Shown here one piece after another: positions 1-7,317 of a DNA stretch of 64,000 nucleotides. The notes under the pieces are model-generated. The model saw only the letters and a program-made list of their open reading frames with translations, did no database searches and was not told the origin of the DNA. A program made the position numbers and the translations under genes. Source of the stretch: Prodigiosinella aquatilis (GTDB lineage: Bacteria > Pseudomonadota > Gammaproteobacteria > Enterobacterales > Enterobacteriaceae). Within the stretch, counting starts at the first letter, position 1, and every line of letters starts with the position of its first letter. The stretch is from positions 434,001 to 498,000 of the forward strand of contig CP128857.1 of assembly GCA_030388725.1 (NCBI GenBank). Direction: 5' to 3'.

Positions 1-739
1 TGGCAAAGCCGATGCCGATATTTCCGCCCCCTGGAGCCAGAATGGCGGTGTTAATCCCAATAAGTTCACCGTTAAGATTAACCAGTGCGCCACCAGAGTT
101 ACCGCGGTTGATTGACGCGTCAGTTTGAATGAAGTTTTCCAGCCCTTCCAGATTCAGGCCACTACGGCCCAGAGCGGAAATAATCCCGGATGTGGCAGTT
201 TGCCCCAGGCCAAAAGGGTTGCCCACTGCTACGGCAAAATCACCGACGCGAAGCTGGTCTGAGTCCGCTATTTTAATTTCAGTCAGGTTTTTGGCATCGT
301 TTAACTGCAACAGCGCAATATCGGTCTGCTCATCGCGACCAATCAATTTTGCGTCATATTCACGGCCATCATTAAGTTGTACACGGATTTTGTCAGCATT
401 GTTGATGACATGGTTGTTGGTTAACACATATCCTTTGGCTGCATTAATGATTACGCCGGATCCCAAGCCTTCAAATGGACGAGAGCTCTGTTCTTCAGAT
501 GGTGTGTTAGGTCCGAAGAAAAACTTAAACTCTTCAGGAATCTGCTGACGCTGAATTCGCGTACCCTCAACATGTACGCTGACCACAGCAGGTAAGACTT
601 TTTCCAGCATAGGCGCCAGGCTGGGGAGTTGCTGACCTTGTACCACTGCTGGTAACGCAGCGTATGCCGCAGGTAGAGATGATAAGGATAAAGCTATGCT
701 TATTGCCAATGCGCTACATAACAACGATGTTTTTTTCAT
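1..739 (-). CDS. degQ: Periplasmic serine endoprotease DegQ (partial, C-terminus outside window)
   Basis: HtrA-family periplasmic protease and chaperone that degrades misfolded envelope proteins. The visible 246 residues begin with a signal peptide (about residues 1-27, ending in AYA) followed by the trypsin-like domain. The catalytic triad is intact: His110 in TNNHVI, Asp140 in TDIALLQ and Ser215 in GNSGGAL. The sequence follows E. coli DegQ rather than DegP, because the long LA-loop insertion of DegP is absent. The two PDZ domains expected after about residue 260 lie beyond base 1. The start is the ATG at 737-739, which gives a textbook signal peptide. The neighbouring zapG and zapE match the E. 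coli degQ locus. Confidence 0.95.
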   Translation of the reverse strand, partial: MKKTSLLCSALAISIALSLSSLPAAYAALPAVVQGQQLPSLAPMLEKVLPAVVSVHVEGTRIQRQQIPEEFKFFFGPNTPSEEQSSRPFEGLGSGVIINAAKGYVLTNNHVINNADKIRVQLNDGREYDAKLIGRDEQTDIALLQLNDAKNLTEIKIADSDQLRVGDFAVAVGNPFGLGQTATSGIISALGRSGLNLEGLENFIQTDASINRGNSGGALVNLNGELIGINTAILAPGGGNIGIGFA

Positions 740-908
740 TGATTGTTAACTCTCTCACGACCTGCGTATGAATAAAACGATGATATATAAACCCAAACCC
801 ATGATGAAGAGTCAGACCGGGGATTATGACGTAAAGTTCACTGACCTTTCTTCAGTAGAATGTAACCATAATTCATGTAAATTTACAGTTGAAGACAAAA
901 GAACATGA

Positions 909-927
909 TGAGGCCGAAGAGGCCTCA
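909..927 (-). terminator. Stem-loop downstream of zapG
   Basis: Perfect 7-bp inverted repeat (TGAGGCC / GGCCTCA) with a 5-nt loop. It lies 25 bp past the zapG stop, and a moderately T-rich stretch follows on the minus strand. Probably a rho-independent terminator of zapG, although the T-tract is not continuous. Confidence 0.5.
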
Positions 928-951
928 CAGGTAGAGAGTGGTATCTTGTGT

Positions 952-1356
952 TTACTTGCTGGCAGGGCGTTCGCCGCGCAGTAAACCTGAAGCGCCGTCA
1001 GAATAATCACGGGGTGGCATGCCTACTGGTGCCTGATCGTTATCCGCTTCGGCTTCCGTCAGGCTATATCTGAACGGATTATCCTGCGTGGGTAAATTGG
1101 GTAATAGGTTGTTGGAGCTTTTCGCCATATGCTGGTACAACTGACGATAATCATTTGCCATGTTGTCCAGTAGCTCTGCGCTACGGGCAAAATGCCCAAC
1201 CAACTCCTGGCGATATTGTTCCAATTCCGTTTTGCTTTTCTCCAGTTCATTTTGCAATACCTGTTGCTGACGCAGTTTACGATTGCCAAAACGCATAGCG
1301 ACAGCACCAATTATGACACCGATAACTAGTCCAATCAGCGCGTACTCCCAGGTCAT
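952..1356 (-). CDS. zapG: Z-ring associated protein ZapG (YhcB, DUF1043)
   Basis: Small inner-membrane protein of 134 residues linked to cell division and envelope growth in E. coli. One N-terminal membrane segment (about residues 5-22) is followed by a charged coiled-coil region (about 25-75, rich in Q, E, K and L). The C-terminal tail is polar and probably disordered. The length equals that of E. coli YhcB (about 132). It sits between degQ (same strand) and the divergent zapE, as in E. coli. Membership of the DUF1043 family is clear; the mechanism is known only in outline for the family. Confidence 0.92.
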   Translation of the reverse strand: MTWEYALIGLVIGVIIGAVAMRFGNRKLRQQQVLQNELEKSKTELEQYRQELVGHFARSAELLDNMANDYRQLYQHMAKSSNNLLPNLPTQDNPFRYSLTEAEADNDQAPVGMPPRDYSDGASGLLRGERPASK

Positions 1357-1577
1357 AATGACTCCTATTTTGACTTAGTTGTCCCGTAGGGTTTTTCCAC
1401 TTAATAATAGCCACTATAACCGCTAACCTTGCCTGAGTGGAGCCCCGAAGCGCGATGTCGTAAGGTATTATGATATTGCTTACGGCTGCAAGGTGGTTAA
1501 CTGCTACGATTACGGGCCAAATCGACGTTAACACGCGATAAAATATAACTAACTTTTTTCTCAGGGATTTTGGAGCT

Positions 1578-2705
1578 ATGCAGAGAGTAACCCCTTTGAC
1601 GCTTTATCAGCAGGCTTTGTCAGCGCAGGAGTATCAGCCGGATGAAGTACAATACCAGACAGTGATTCGGCTGGATAATATTCATCAGGAATTGGTTAAA
1701 CATGTGCAGGACATTCAGACTCCACCCACAGGGCTGCTGGGGAAGTGGCGTTCATGGTTGGGGGGACGGGAAGAAACAACGACACCGGTACAAGGGCTTT
1801 ACATGTGGGGTGGTGTAGGCCGAGGGAAAACCTGGTTGATGGATCTGTTTTTCCATGGTTTGCCGTCAAAACGAAAATTACGTCTGCATTTTCATCGTTT
1901 TATGCTGCGCGTGCATGAGGAACTGAACCAATTGCAAGGGCAGGAGAATCCGCTGGAAAAAGTTGCTGATGGCTTTAAGTCCGAAACGGATGTGCTCTGT
2001 TTTGACGAATTTTTTGTATCGGATATTACTGACGCAATGCTGTTGGCAGAATTACTTAGCGCCTTGTTTTTACGGGGGATTACACTGGTTGCAACATCCA
2101 ACATCCCGCCGGATGAGCTTTATCGTAACGGGTTACAGCGCTCACGTTTTTTACCTGCAATTGACCTGATTAAGCAACACTGTGACATATTAAATGTGGA
2201 TGCGGGGATTGATTATCGTCTACGCACGTTGACCCAGGCGCATCTGTATTTGACACCATTGAATGCCTCGACGGAAACGACGATGCGCCAGATATTCAGC
2301 CGACTGTCCGGGCAGAAAATTACAACTGCCGGACCGGTACTGGAAATCAATCATCGTCCGTTGGCAACGCTGAGCGCCGGAGACGGTGTAGTGGCGGTGG
2401 ATTTCTCTACACTGTGTATCGAGGCTCGTAGCCAGAATGACTATATTGCGCTTTCCCGCTTGTATCATAGTGTGTTGTTGCATAACGTCACGGTGATGGG
2501 AACAAAAGAAGAAAATACTGCCAGACGTTTTCTGGCGCTGGTGGATGAGTTTTATGAGCGACGGGTGAAGCTCATCATTTCTGCCCAGGTACCGATGTTT
2601 GACCTCTATCAGGGCGAACATCTGAAGTTTGAATATCAACGCTGTTTGTCCCGTCTGCAGGAGATGCAAAGCGAGGAGTATTTGCGCCAGCCCCACCTTG
2701 CATAG
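1578..2705 (+). CDS. zapE: Cell division protein ZapE (AFG1-like ATPase)
   Basis: AAA+-like P-loop ATPase of 375 residues that associates with the FtsZ ring during late division, especially under low oxygen or heat. The Walker A motif is GGVGRGKT (residues 78-85, Lys84) and the Walker B is LCFDEF (Asp143, Glu144). The AFG1 family signature YMWGGVG precedes the P-loop. The start ATG has a GGAG ribosome-binding site 4 bp upstream. The gene is divergent from zapG, and the rplM promoter follows it. The stop codon falls within the first copy of a 21-bp tandem duplication. Confidence 0.95.
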   Translation: MQRVTPLTLYQQALSAQEYQPDEVQYQTVIRLDNIHQELVKHVQDIQTPPTGLLGKWRSWLGGREETTTPVQGLYMWGGVGRGKTWLMDLFFHGLPSKRKLRLHFHRFMLRVHEELNQLQGQENPLEKVADGFKSETDVLCFDEFFVSDITDAMLLAELLSALFLRGITLVATSNIPPDELYRNGLQRSRFLPAIDLIKQHCDILNVDAGIDYRLRTLTQAHLYLTPLNASTETTMRQIFSRLSGQKITTAGPVLEINHRPLATLSAGDGVVAVDFSTLCIEARSQNDYIALSRLYHSVLLHNVTVMGTKEENTARRFLALVDEFYERRVKLIISAQVPMFDLYQGEHLKFEYQRCLSRLQEMQSEEYLRQPHLA

Positions 2706-2728
2706 AACCAGCTCCACCTTGCATAGAA
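2687..2728 (+). repeat. 21-bp tandem duplication across the zapE stop codon
   Basis: Two adjacent 21-bp copies (2687-2707 and 2708-2728) differ at one base. The first copy encodes the last residues and TAG stop of zapE; the second repeats the same bases, including TAG, downstream of the stop. This looks like a recent slippage duplication with no effect on the protein. Confidence 0.85.
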
Positions 2729-2734
2729 ATAGAT

Positions 2735-2766
2735 CCCTTTTTCTACGGAAAACGATAGAAAAAGGG
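2735..2766. other. Stem-loop between zapE and the rplM promoter
   Basis: Perfect 11-bp stem (2735-2745 with 2756-2766) and a 10-nt loop, ending immediately before the rplM -35 element. No T-tract follows on the plus strand, so it is a weak terminator candidate for zapE or simply a boundary structure. Confidence 0.5.
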
Positions 2767-2795
2767 TCGACCTTTGATACCGACTTCTCTATAAT
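2767..2795 (+). promoter_or_regulatory. Putative rplM-rpsI sigma70 promoter
   Basis: -35 TCGACC (2767-2772), a 17-bp spacer and a perfect -10 TATAAT (2790-2795). Transcription would start near 2802, leaving a leader of about 160 nt before rplM. In E. coli L13 is reported to repress its own operon through the mRNA leader; this long leader is compatible with that, but no specific structure was verified here. Confidence 0.7.
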
Positions 2796-2964
2796 CTTGC
2801 GACCCCACGTTACAACAAAGTTTTTTTCCCGAAACTTTATCGTGCTGGCAATAGCTATTCGAAGGGGTAGGTTTGCTGGACTAGATAGCCGTGTGAACCT
2901 CAACACTATTTATTGAAGCGTTTGGGTGTTCGCCAACGTGTAACTTAAATTGGGTAAGCTTTTA

Positions 2965-3393
2965 ATGAAAACTTTTACAGCTAAACCAGAAACCGTAAAA
3001 CGCGACTGGTATGTTGTTGATGCGAGCGGTAAGACTTTAGGTCGCCTCGCTACTGAACTGGCTCGTCGTCTGCGCGGCAAGCATAAAGCGGAATACACTC
3101 CGCACGTTGATACTGGCGATTACATTATTGTTCTGAACGCTGAGAAAGTTGCTGTAACTGGCAACAAACGTTCTGACAAAATGTATTATCATCACACCGG
3201 TTACATCGGTGGTATTAAAGAAGCGACCTTTGAAGAGATGATTGCCCGCCATCCTGAGCGTGTGATTGAAATCGCGGTTAAAGGCATGCTGCCGAAGGGT
3301 CCGCTGGGTCGTGCTATGTACCGTAAACTGAAAGTTTACGCGGGTAATGAGCACAATCACGCGGCACAGCAACCGCAAGTTCTGGACATTTAA
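2965..3393 (+). CDS. rplM: 50S ribosomal protein L13
   Basis: Large-subunit ribosomal protein of 142 residues, an early assembly protein of the 50S particle. The sequence is near-identical to E. coli L13 (MKTFTAKPETVKRDWYVVDA at the start). An in-frame upstream start at 2950 would add five residues absent from the family, so the ATG at 2965 is chosen. It is cotranscribed with rpsI, 15 bp downstream. The gene order zapE-rplM-rpsI-sspA is the conserved enterobacterial arrangement. Confidence 0.98.
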   Translation: MKTFTAKPETVKRDWYVVDASGKTLGRLATELARRLRGKHKAEYTPHVDTGDYIIVLNAEKVAVTGNKRSDKMYYHHTGYIGGIKEATFEEMIARHPERVIEIAVKGMLPKGPLGRAMYRKLKVYAGNEHNHAAQQPQVLDI

Positions 3394-3408
3394 TCGGGAT
3401 TAATGGCA

Positions 3409-3801
3409 ATGGCTGAAAATCAATATTACGGCACTGGTCGCCGCAAAAGTTCTGCCGCTCGTGTATTCATCAAACCGGGCAGTGGCAACATCGTTATCAA
3501 CCAGCGTAGTCTGGAACAGTACTTCGGTCGCGAAACTGCACGTATGGTAGTTCGCCAACCGCTGGAACTGGTCGACATGGTTGGAAAATTTGACCTGTTC
3601 ATCACCGTTAAAGGTGGTGGTATCTCTGGTCAAGCAGGCGCAATTCGCCACGGGATTACCCGTGCGTTGATGGTATATGATGAGTCTCTGCGTGCTGAGC
3701 TGCGTAAAGCTGGCTTTGTCACTCGTGATGCTCGTAAGGTTGAACGTAAGAAAGTCGGTCTGCGTAAAGCACGCCGTCGTCCTCAGTTCTCCAAGCGTTA
3801 A
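3409..3801 (+). CDS. rpsI: 30S ribosomal protein S9
   Basis: Small-subunit ribosomal protein of 130 residues whose C-terminal tail reaches the P-site tRNA. The tail ends in the conserved SKR, with a very basic run just before it (RKARRRPQF). The start at 3409 (MAENQYYG) matches E. coli S9; an ATG six bases upstream would add only Met-Ala. It is the second gene of the rplM operon and is followed by a strong terminator. Confidence 0.98.
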   Translation: MAENQYYGTGRRKSSAARVFIKPGSGNIVINQRSLEQYFGRETARMVVRQPLELVDMVGKFDLFITVKGGGISGQAGAIRHGITRALMVYDESLRAELRKAGFVTRDARKVERKKVGLRKARRRPQFSKR

Positions 3802-3835
3802 TTTTTGGCTGCTTTGCAGCGGAATTAATGCCAAG

Positions 3836-3863
3836 AACCCGGTGCTGGTCACCGGGTTTTTTT
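3836..3863 (+). terminator. Rho-independent terminator of rplM-rpsI
   Basis: A 9-bp GC-rich stem (AACCCGGTG / CACCGGGTT) with a 5-nt loop, followed directly by a run of T. It lies 35 bp after the rpsI stop. Confidence 0.93.
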
Positions 3864-4128
3864 CACCTGATATATGTAATGTCTAAAAAATAACCTTTAT
3901 TTATTAGGGGTTAACTATGAAAGCGTGCTTATATCCCCACAAAACGAACAAAATCTGATACACTATTTGCCGATTTTGTGCCTGTTTGCCAGCTGGTGAT
4001 TTTTGAGAAAATGACAGATGTCGTCAGCGGTTTCCCGCAGTCCGTAGGAAATTTAAACGCGACAAGGCCTGCAGGATAATATTCGATCGGTTCTTCGCCG
4101 TATTTTTTCGATAAACTTGGAGGTTTTC
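3864..4128 (+). other. Upstream region of sspA
   Basis: About 265 bp between the rpsI terminator and sspA. It must hold the sspA promoter, but I cannot assign one with confidence. No ORF with family support and no obvious RNA gene is seen. Confidence 0.5.
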
Positions 4129-4770
4129 ATGGCTGTCGCTGCCAACAAACGTTCGGTAATGACGCTGTTTTCCGGTCCATCCGACATTTTTAGCCATCAG
4201 GTTCGCATTGTGCTGGCAGAAAAAGGGGTTAGTGTCGAAATTGAGCAGGTAGACATGGACAATCTGCCGCAGGATCTTATTGACCTCAATCCTTACGGTT
4301 CAGTGCCAACACTGGTTGACCGTGAGCTCACATTATATGAATCGCGCATTATCATGGAATATCTTGATGAGCGTTTCCCACACCCACCTTTAATGCCGGT
4401 ATATCCGGTAGCACGTGGCCACAGTCGTCTAATGATGCACCGTATTGAGCTTGACTGGTATTCCCTGATGAACACGGTTATGAAGGGTAACGCACAGGAA
4501 GCGGATGTAGCGCGTAAACAGCTTCGTGAAGAGCTACTGGCCATTGCTCCGGTATTTAATGAAACACCTTATTTTATGAGCGAAGAGTTCAGTCTGGTTG
4601 ACTGTTATCTGGCTCCACTGTTATGGCGTTTGCCACTGTTGGGCATTGAACTGGTAGGGTCTGGTGCGAAAGAGCTGAAAGGCTACATGACGCGTGTTTT
4701 TGAACGTGATGCGTTTCTGGCTTCCCTCACAGAAGCTGAACGTGAAATCCGTTTACAAACCAGAGGTTAA
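4129..4770 (+). CDS. sspA: Stringent starvation protein A
   Basis: RNA polymerase-associated protein with a glutathione-S-transferase fold. In E. coli it is induced by starvation, lowers H-NS levels and aids acid tolerance. This 213-residue protein has the N-terminal thioredoxin-like half (about 8-85) and the C-terminal helical half (about 90-205), including the conserved PHPPLMPVYPVARG stretch. The start at 4129 is preceded by GGAGG (4119-4123); an upstream in-frame start at 4117 would add four residues not found in the family. sspB follows after 5 bp. Confidence 0.97.
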   Translation: MAVAANKRSVMTLFSGPSDIFSHQVRIVLAEKGVSVEIEQVDMDNLPQDLIDLNPYGSVPTLVDRELTLYESRIIMEYLDERFPHPPLMPVYPVARGHSRLMMHRIELDWYSLMNTVMKGNAQEADVARKQLREELLAIAPVFNETPYFMSEEFSLVDCYLAPLLWRLPLLGIELVGSGAKELKGYMTRVFERDAFLASLTEAEREIRLQTRG

Positions 4771-4775
4771 ACTAC

Positions 4776-5267
4776 ATGGCGTTGTCTCAGTTATCTCCAC
4801 GTCGTCCGTATTTACTGCGGGCTTTTTATGACTGGCTGCTGGATAACCAACTGACACCACATCTGGTCGTAGATGTCAGCATCCCGGGTGTAGAGGTGCC
4901 GATGGAGTTTGCCCGCGATGGGCAGATTGTTTTGAATATCGCCCCTCGTGCTGTAGGTAATCTCGAACTGGCTGATGATAGCGTTCACTTCAACGCACGT
5001 TTTGGTGGTGTGCCACGTCAGGTTTTTGTCCCGATGGCGGCGGTCATGGCGGTTTATGCCCGCGAAAATGGGGCGGGTACCATGTTTGAACCGGAACCTG
5101 CCTATGAAGCTATTACTGATGAGCTTGAAGATCAGGATGAGAATAAAACGGCTTTGATATCTGTGGTGGATAACGAACCGTCAGCAACAGATGACGATGG
5201 TAATCCCAATGATGACCCACCACAGCCCCCTCGGGGCGGAAGGCCGGCATTGCGGGTTGTCAAATAA
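4776..5267 (+). CDS. sspB: ClpXP adaptor / stringent starvation protein B
   Basis: Adaptor that binds ssrA-tagged proteins and delivers them to ClpXP. This 163-residue protein has the folded substrate-binding domain (about residues 1-112), an acidic flexible linker (about 113-150, rich in D, E and N) and the short C-terminal ClpX-binding tail (GRPALRVVK), which matches the E. coli tail. It lies 5 bp after sspA in an evident operon and is followed by a terminator. Confidence 0.97.
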   Translation: MALSQLSPRRPYLLRAFYDWLLDNQLTPHLVVDVSIPGVEVPMEFARDGQIVLNIAPRAVGNLELADDSVHFNARFGGVPRQVFVPMAAVMAVYARENGAGTMFEPEPAYEAITDELEDQDENKTALISVVDNEPSATDDDGNPNDDPPQPPRGGRPALRVVK

Positions 5268-5287
5268 CAGTCTCTAATGATAAAACA

Positions 5288-5311
5288 GGGCACACGATAG
5301 TGCCCTTTTTT
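5288..5311 (+). terminator. Rho-independent terminator of sspAB
   Basis: Hairpin GGGCAC-ACGATA-GTGCCC followed by six T, 20 bp after the sspB stop. Confidence 0.93.
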
Positions 5312-5394
5312 ATTATCCAGTGAATTGAAAAATAAAAGAAATACACTGGTTGGTAAAATTTTATCCATTACTAACATTGCTAGAGGTACATGTG

Positions 5395-5805
5395 ATGCAA
5401 ACCAGCAAAGGTAGCTGTTTATGTGGCGCAGTGACGATAACTATTCCTGAGCAATACACTCACGAGGTCAGTGTTTGTCATTGTGGCGTATGCCGAAAGT
5501 GGGGCAGCGGGCCACTGATGGCGATTGAGTGTCCAGATGGCGTGACGATTGAGGGAGAAGAGAATATTACATCCTATCATTCTTCTGACTGGGCTGAGCG
5601 CGCCTTCTGTAGTAAGTGTGGAACACATTTGTTTTATAAGCTGCTTGAACCAGAAACTTATGAGTTCTCTGCTGGCCTGTTCCCTGACGGGGAAAAGCAG
5701 ATGATTTCTCAAATCTATATTGATAACAAACCCGATTATTACGATTTTGTACAGCAAACACCGATGCTGACAGAACAGGATGTCATTGAGCAGTCCGCAT
5801 CGTGA
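5395..5805 (+). CDS. GFA-family zinc-binding protein (CENP-V/GFA domain)
   Basis: Protein of 136 residues in the glutathione-dependent formaldehyde-activating enzyme (GFA) superfamily. Zinc-binding cysteine sets are visible: CLCG near the N-terminus, CHCGVC at about 24-29, and CSKCG at about 75-79. The fold is known, but most members have no proven substrate and a formaldehyde role should not be assumed. The start at 5395 has AGAGG upstream and gives the usual family N-terminus. It appears monocistronic, convergent with gltD and sharing a terminator region with it. I know of no equivalent between sspB and gltD in E. coli K-12, so it is an accessory gene of this lineage. Confidence 0.88.
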   Translation: MQTSKGSCLCGAVTITIPEQYTHEVSVCHCGVCRKWGSGPLMAIECPDGVTIEGEENITSYHSSDWAERAFCSKCGTHLFYKLLEPETYEFSAGLFPDGEKQMISQIYIDNKPDYYDFVQQTPMLTEQDVIEQSAS

Positions 5806-5847
5806 AAATCTGAATGAAGGACATGTTGCGGGTGTACAAAAAAAGTA

Positions 5848-5872
5848 AAAGGCAACTGCTTGAGCTGCCTTT
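5848..5872 (-). terminator. Terminator of gltBD (possibly bidirectional)
   Basis: Inverted repeat AAAGGCA / TGCCTTT with an 11-nt loop, 18 bp beyond the gltD stop. On the minus strand the stem is followed by a T-rich run (from the A-rich bases 5838-5850). Confidence 0.8.
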
Positions 5873-5889
5873 TGTCTGGATTGTCGTGG

Positions 5890-7308
5890 TTACACTTCAA
5901 GGAAGTTGAGGATACCCTCTGCGGCTTTACGGCCTTCAGCAATGGCAGTAACAACCAGGTCCGAACCTCGGACAGCATCACCACCGGCAAAGATTTTTGG
6001 ATTACTGGTCTGGAATGCACTGTTACTGTTTTCTGGCGCAATAATGCGGCCCTGGCTATCCAGTTTCACATCATGTTTGGCCAGCCAGTCCATTTTATGC
6101 GGGCGGAAGCCGAATGCCATGATAATGGTATCTGCTTCCAGTACATGCTCTGAACCTTCGACAATCTCCGGACGGCGGCGTCCATTGTCATCCGGTGCAC
6201 CGAGCTCAGTGCGCACCATACGCACCCCACACACTTTACCCGAGTCGTTGATTTCCACACTCATCGGTTGCAGGTTGAATTTGAATTCTACACCTTCTTC
6301 TCGTGCATTTTTCACTTCACGCTTGGATCCAGGCATGTTTTCTTCATCACGGCGGTAGGCGCAAGTGACATGCGTAGCGCCTTGACGGATTGACGTCCGT
6401 ACGCAGTCCATTGCGGTATCACCACCACCTAGAACGACCACACGTTTACCTTGCATGGAAACATAAGGCTCATCTTCTGTGGTGGCAAACCCCATCAGTT
6501 GCTTGGTATTGGCAATCAGGTATGGCAGTGCATCATAAACGCCCAGCGCATCCTCATTTTCCAACCCACCACGCATGGATTGATAAGTCCCGACACCCAG
6601 GAATACGGAATCATATTCTTCCAGCAGGTCGCTTAATTGGATGTCTTTACCCACTTCGGTATTTAACTGGAATTCGATACCCATTTCGGTGAAGATTTCG
6701 CGGCGCTTAATCATCACTTCTTTTCCCAGCTTGAACGATGGAATACCAAAAGTCAGCAGCCCACCGATTTCAGGATGGCGATCATACACTACGGCTTTCA
6801 CGCCGTTACGGGTTAGCACATCGGCACAGCCCAGTCCTGCGGGCCCGGCACCAATAATCGCCACACGCTTGCCGGTAGGTTGAATGTCGGCTACGTTCGG
6901 CTTCCAGCCCATTTCTATGGCTTTATCATTGATATATCGTTCTATGTTTCCGATGGTAACCGCACCGAATTCATCATTCAGTGTACAGGAACCTTCACAT
7001 AACCGATCCTGAGGGCAGACGCGGCCACAAACTTCTGGCAGGCTATTGGTTTGATGTGACAGCTCTGCCGCTTCAATAATGCGCCCTTCGTTAGCCAGTT
7101 TCAGCCAGTTCGGAATGTAGTTATGCACCGGGCATTTCCATTCACAATAAGGGTTACCGCATGCCAGGCAGCGATCTGCCTGGGCTTTTGACTGGCCTTC
7201 CGAGAACGGCTCGTAAATCTCAACAAATTCAATTTTACGAATTTTCAGCGGTTTTTTGGGCGGATCAACGCGCTGTAAGTCGATAAATTGATAAACATTC
7301 TGACTCAT
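5890..7308 (-). CDS. gltD: Glutamate synthase (NADPH) small subunit
   Basis: The beta subunit of GOGAT passes electrons from NADPH through FAD and iron-sulfur clusters to GltB for conversion of 2-oxoglutarate and glutamine to two glutamates. The protein has 472 residues. N-terminal cysteines for the two 4Fe-4S clusters are present (C47, C50, C55, C59 and C94, C98, C104, C108). Next come an FAD-binding GAGPAG motif near residue 150 and an NADPH-binding GGGDTA motif near 290. It follows gltB after 9 bp, an operon arrangement conserved in enterics. Confidence 0.98.
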   Translation of the reverse strand: MSQNVYQFIDLQRVDPPKKPLKIRKIEFVEIYEPFSEGQSKAQADRCLACGNPYCEWKCPVHNYIPNWLKLANEGRIIEAAELSHQTNSLPEVCGRVCPQDRLCEGSCTLNDEFGAVTIGNIERYINDKAIEMGWKPNVADIQPTGKRVAIIGAGPAGLGCADVLTRNGVKAVVYDRHPEIGGLLTFGIPSFKLGKEVMIKRREIFTEMGIEFQLNTEVGKDIQLSDLLEEYDSVFLGVGTYQSMRGGLENEDALGVYDALPYLIANTKQLMGFATTEDEPYVSMQGKRVVVLGGGDTAMDCVRTSIRQGATHVTCAYRRDEENMPGSKREVKNAREEGVEFKFNLQPMSVEINDSGKVCGVRMVRTELGAPDDNGRRRPEIVEGSEHVLEADTIIMAFGFRPHKMDWLAKHDVKLDSQGRIIAPENSNSAFQTSNPKIFAGGDAVRGSDLVVTAIAEGRKAAEGILNFLEV

Positions 7309-7317
7309 GATGACCTC

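Noticed and set aside
2220..2906. 228-residue minus-strand open frame over the end of zapE and the rplM promoter
   Set aside because: No recognisable domain; it covers a conserved gene and a promoter on the other strand.
2796..2964. Riboswitch or ribosomal-protein leader element before rplM
   Set aside because: A long leader is present, but I could not identify a structure matching a known element, so no RNA feature is called.
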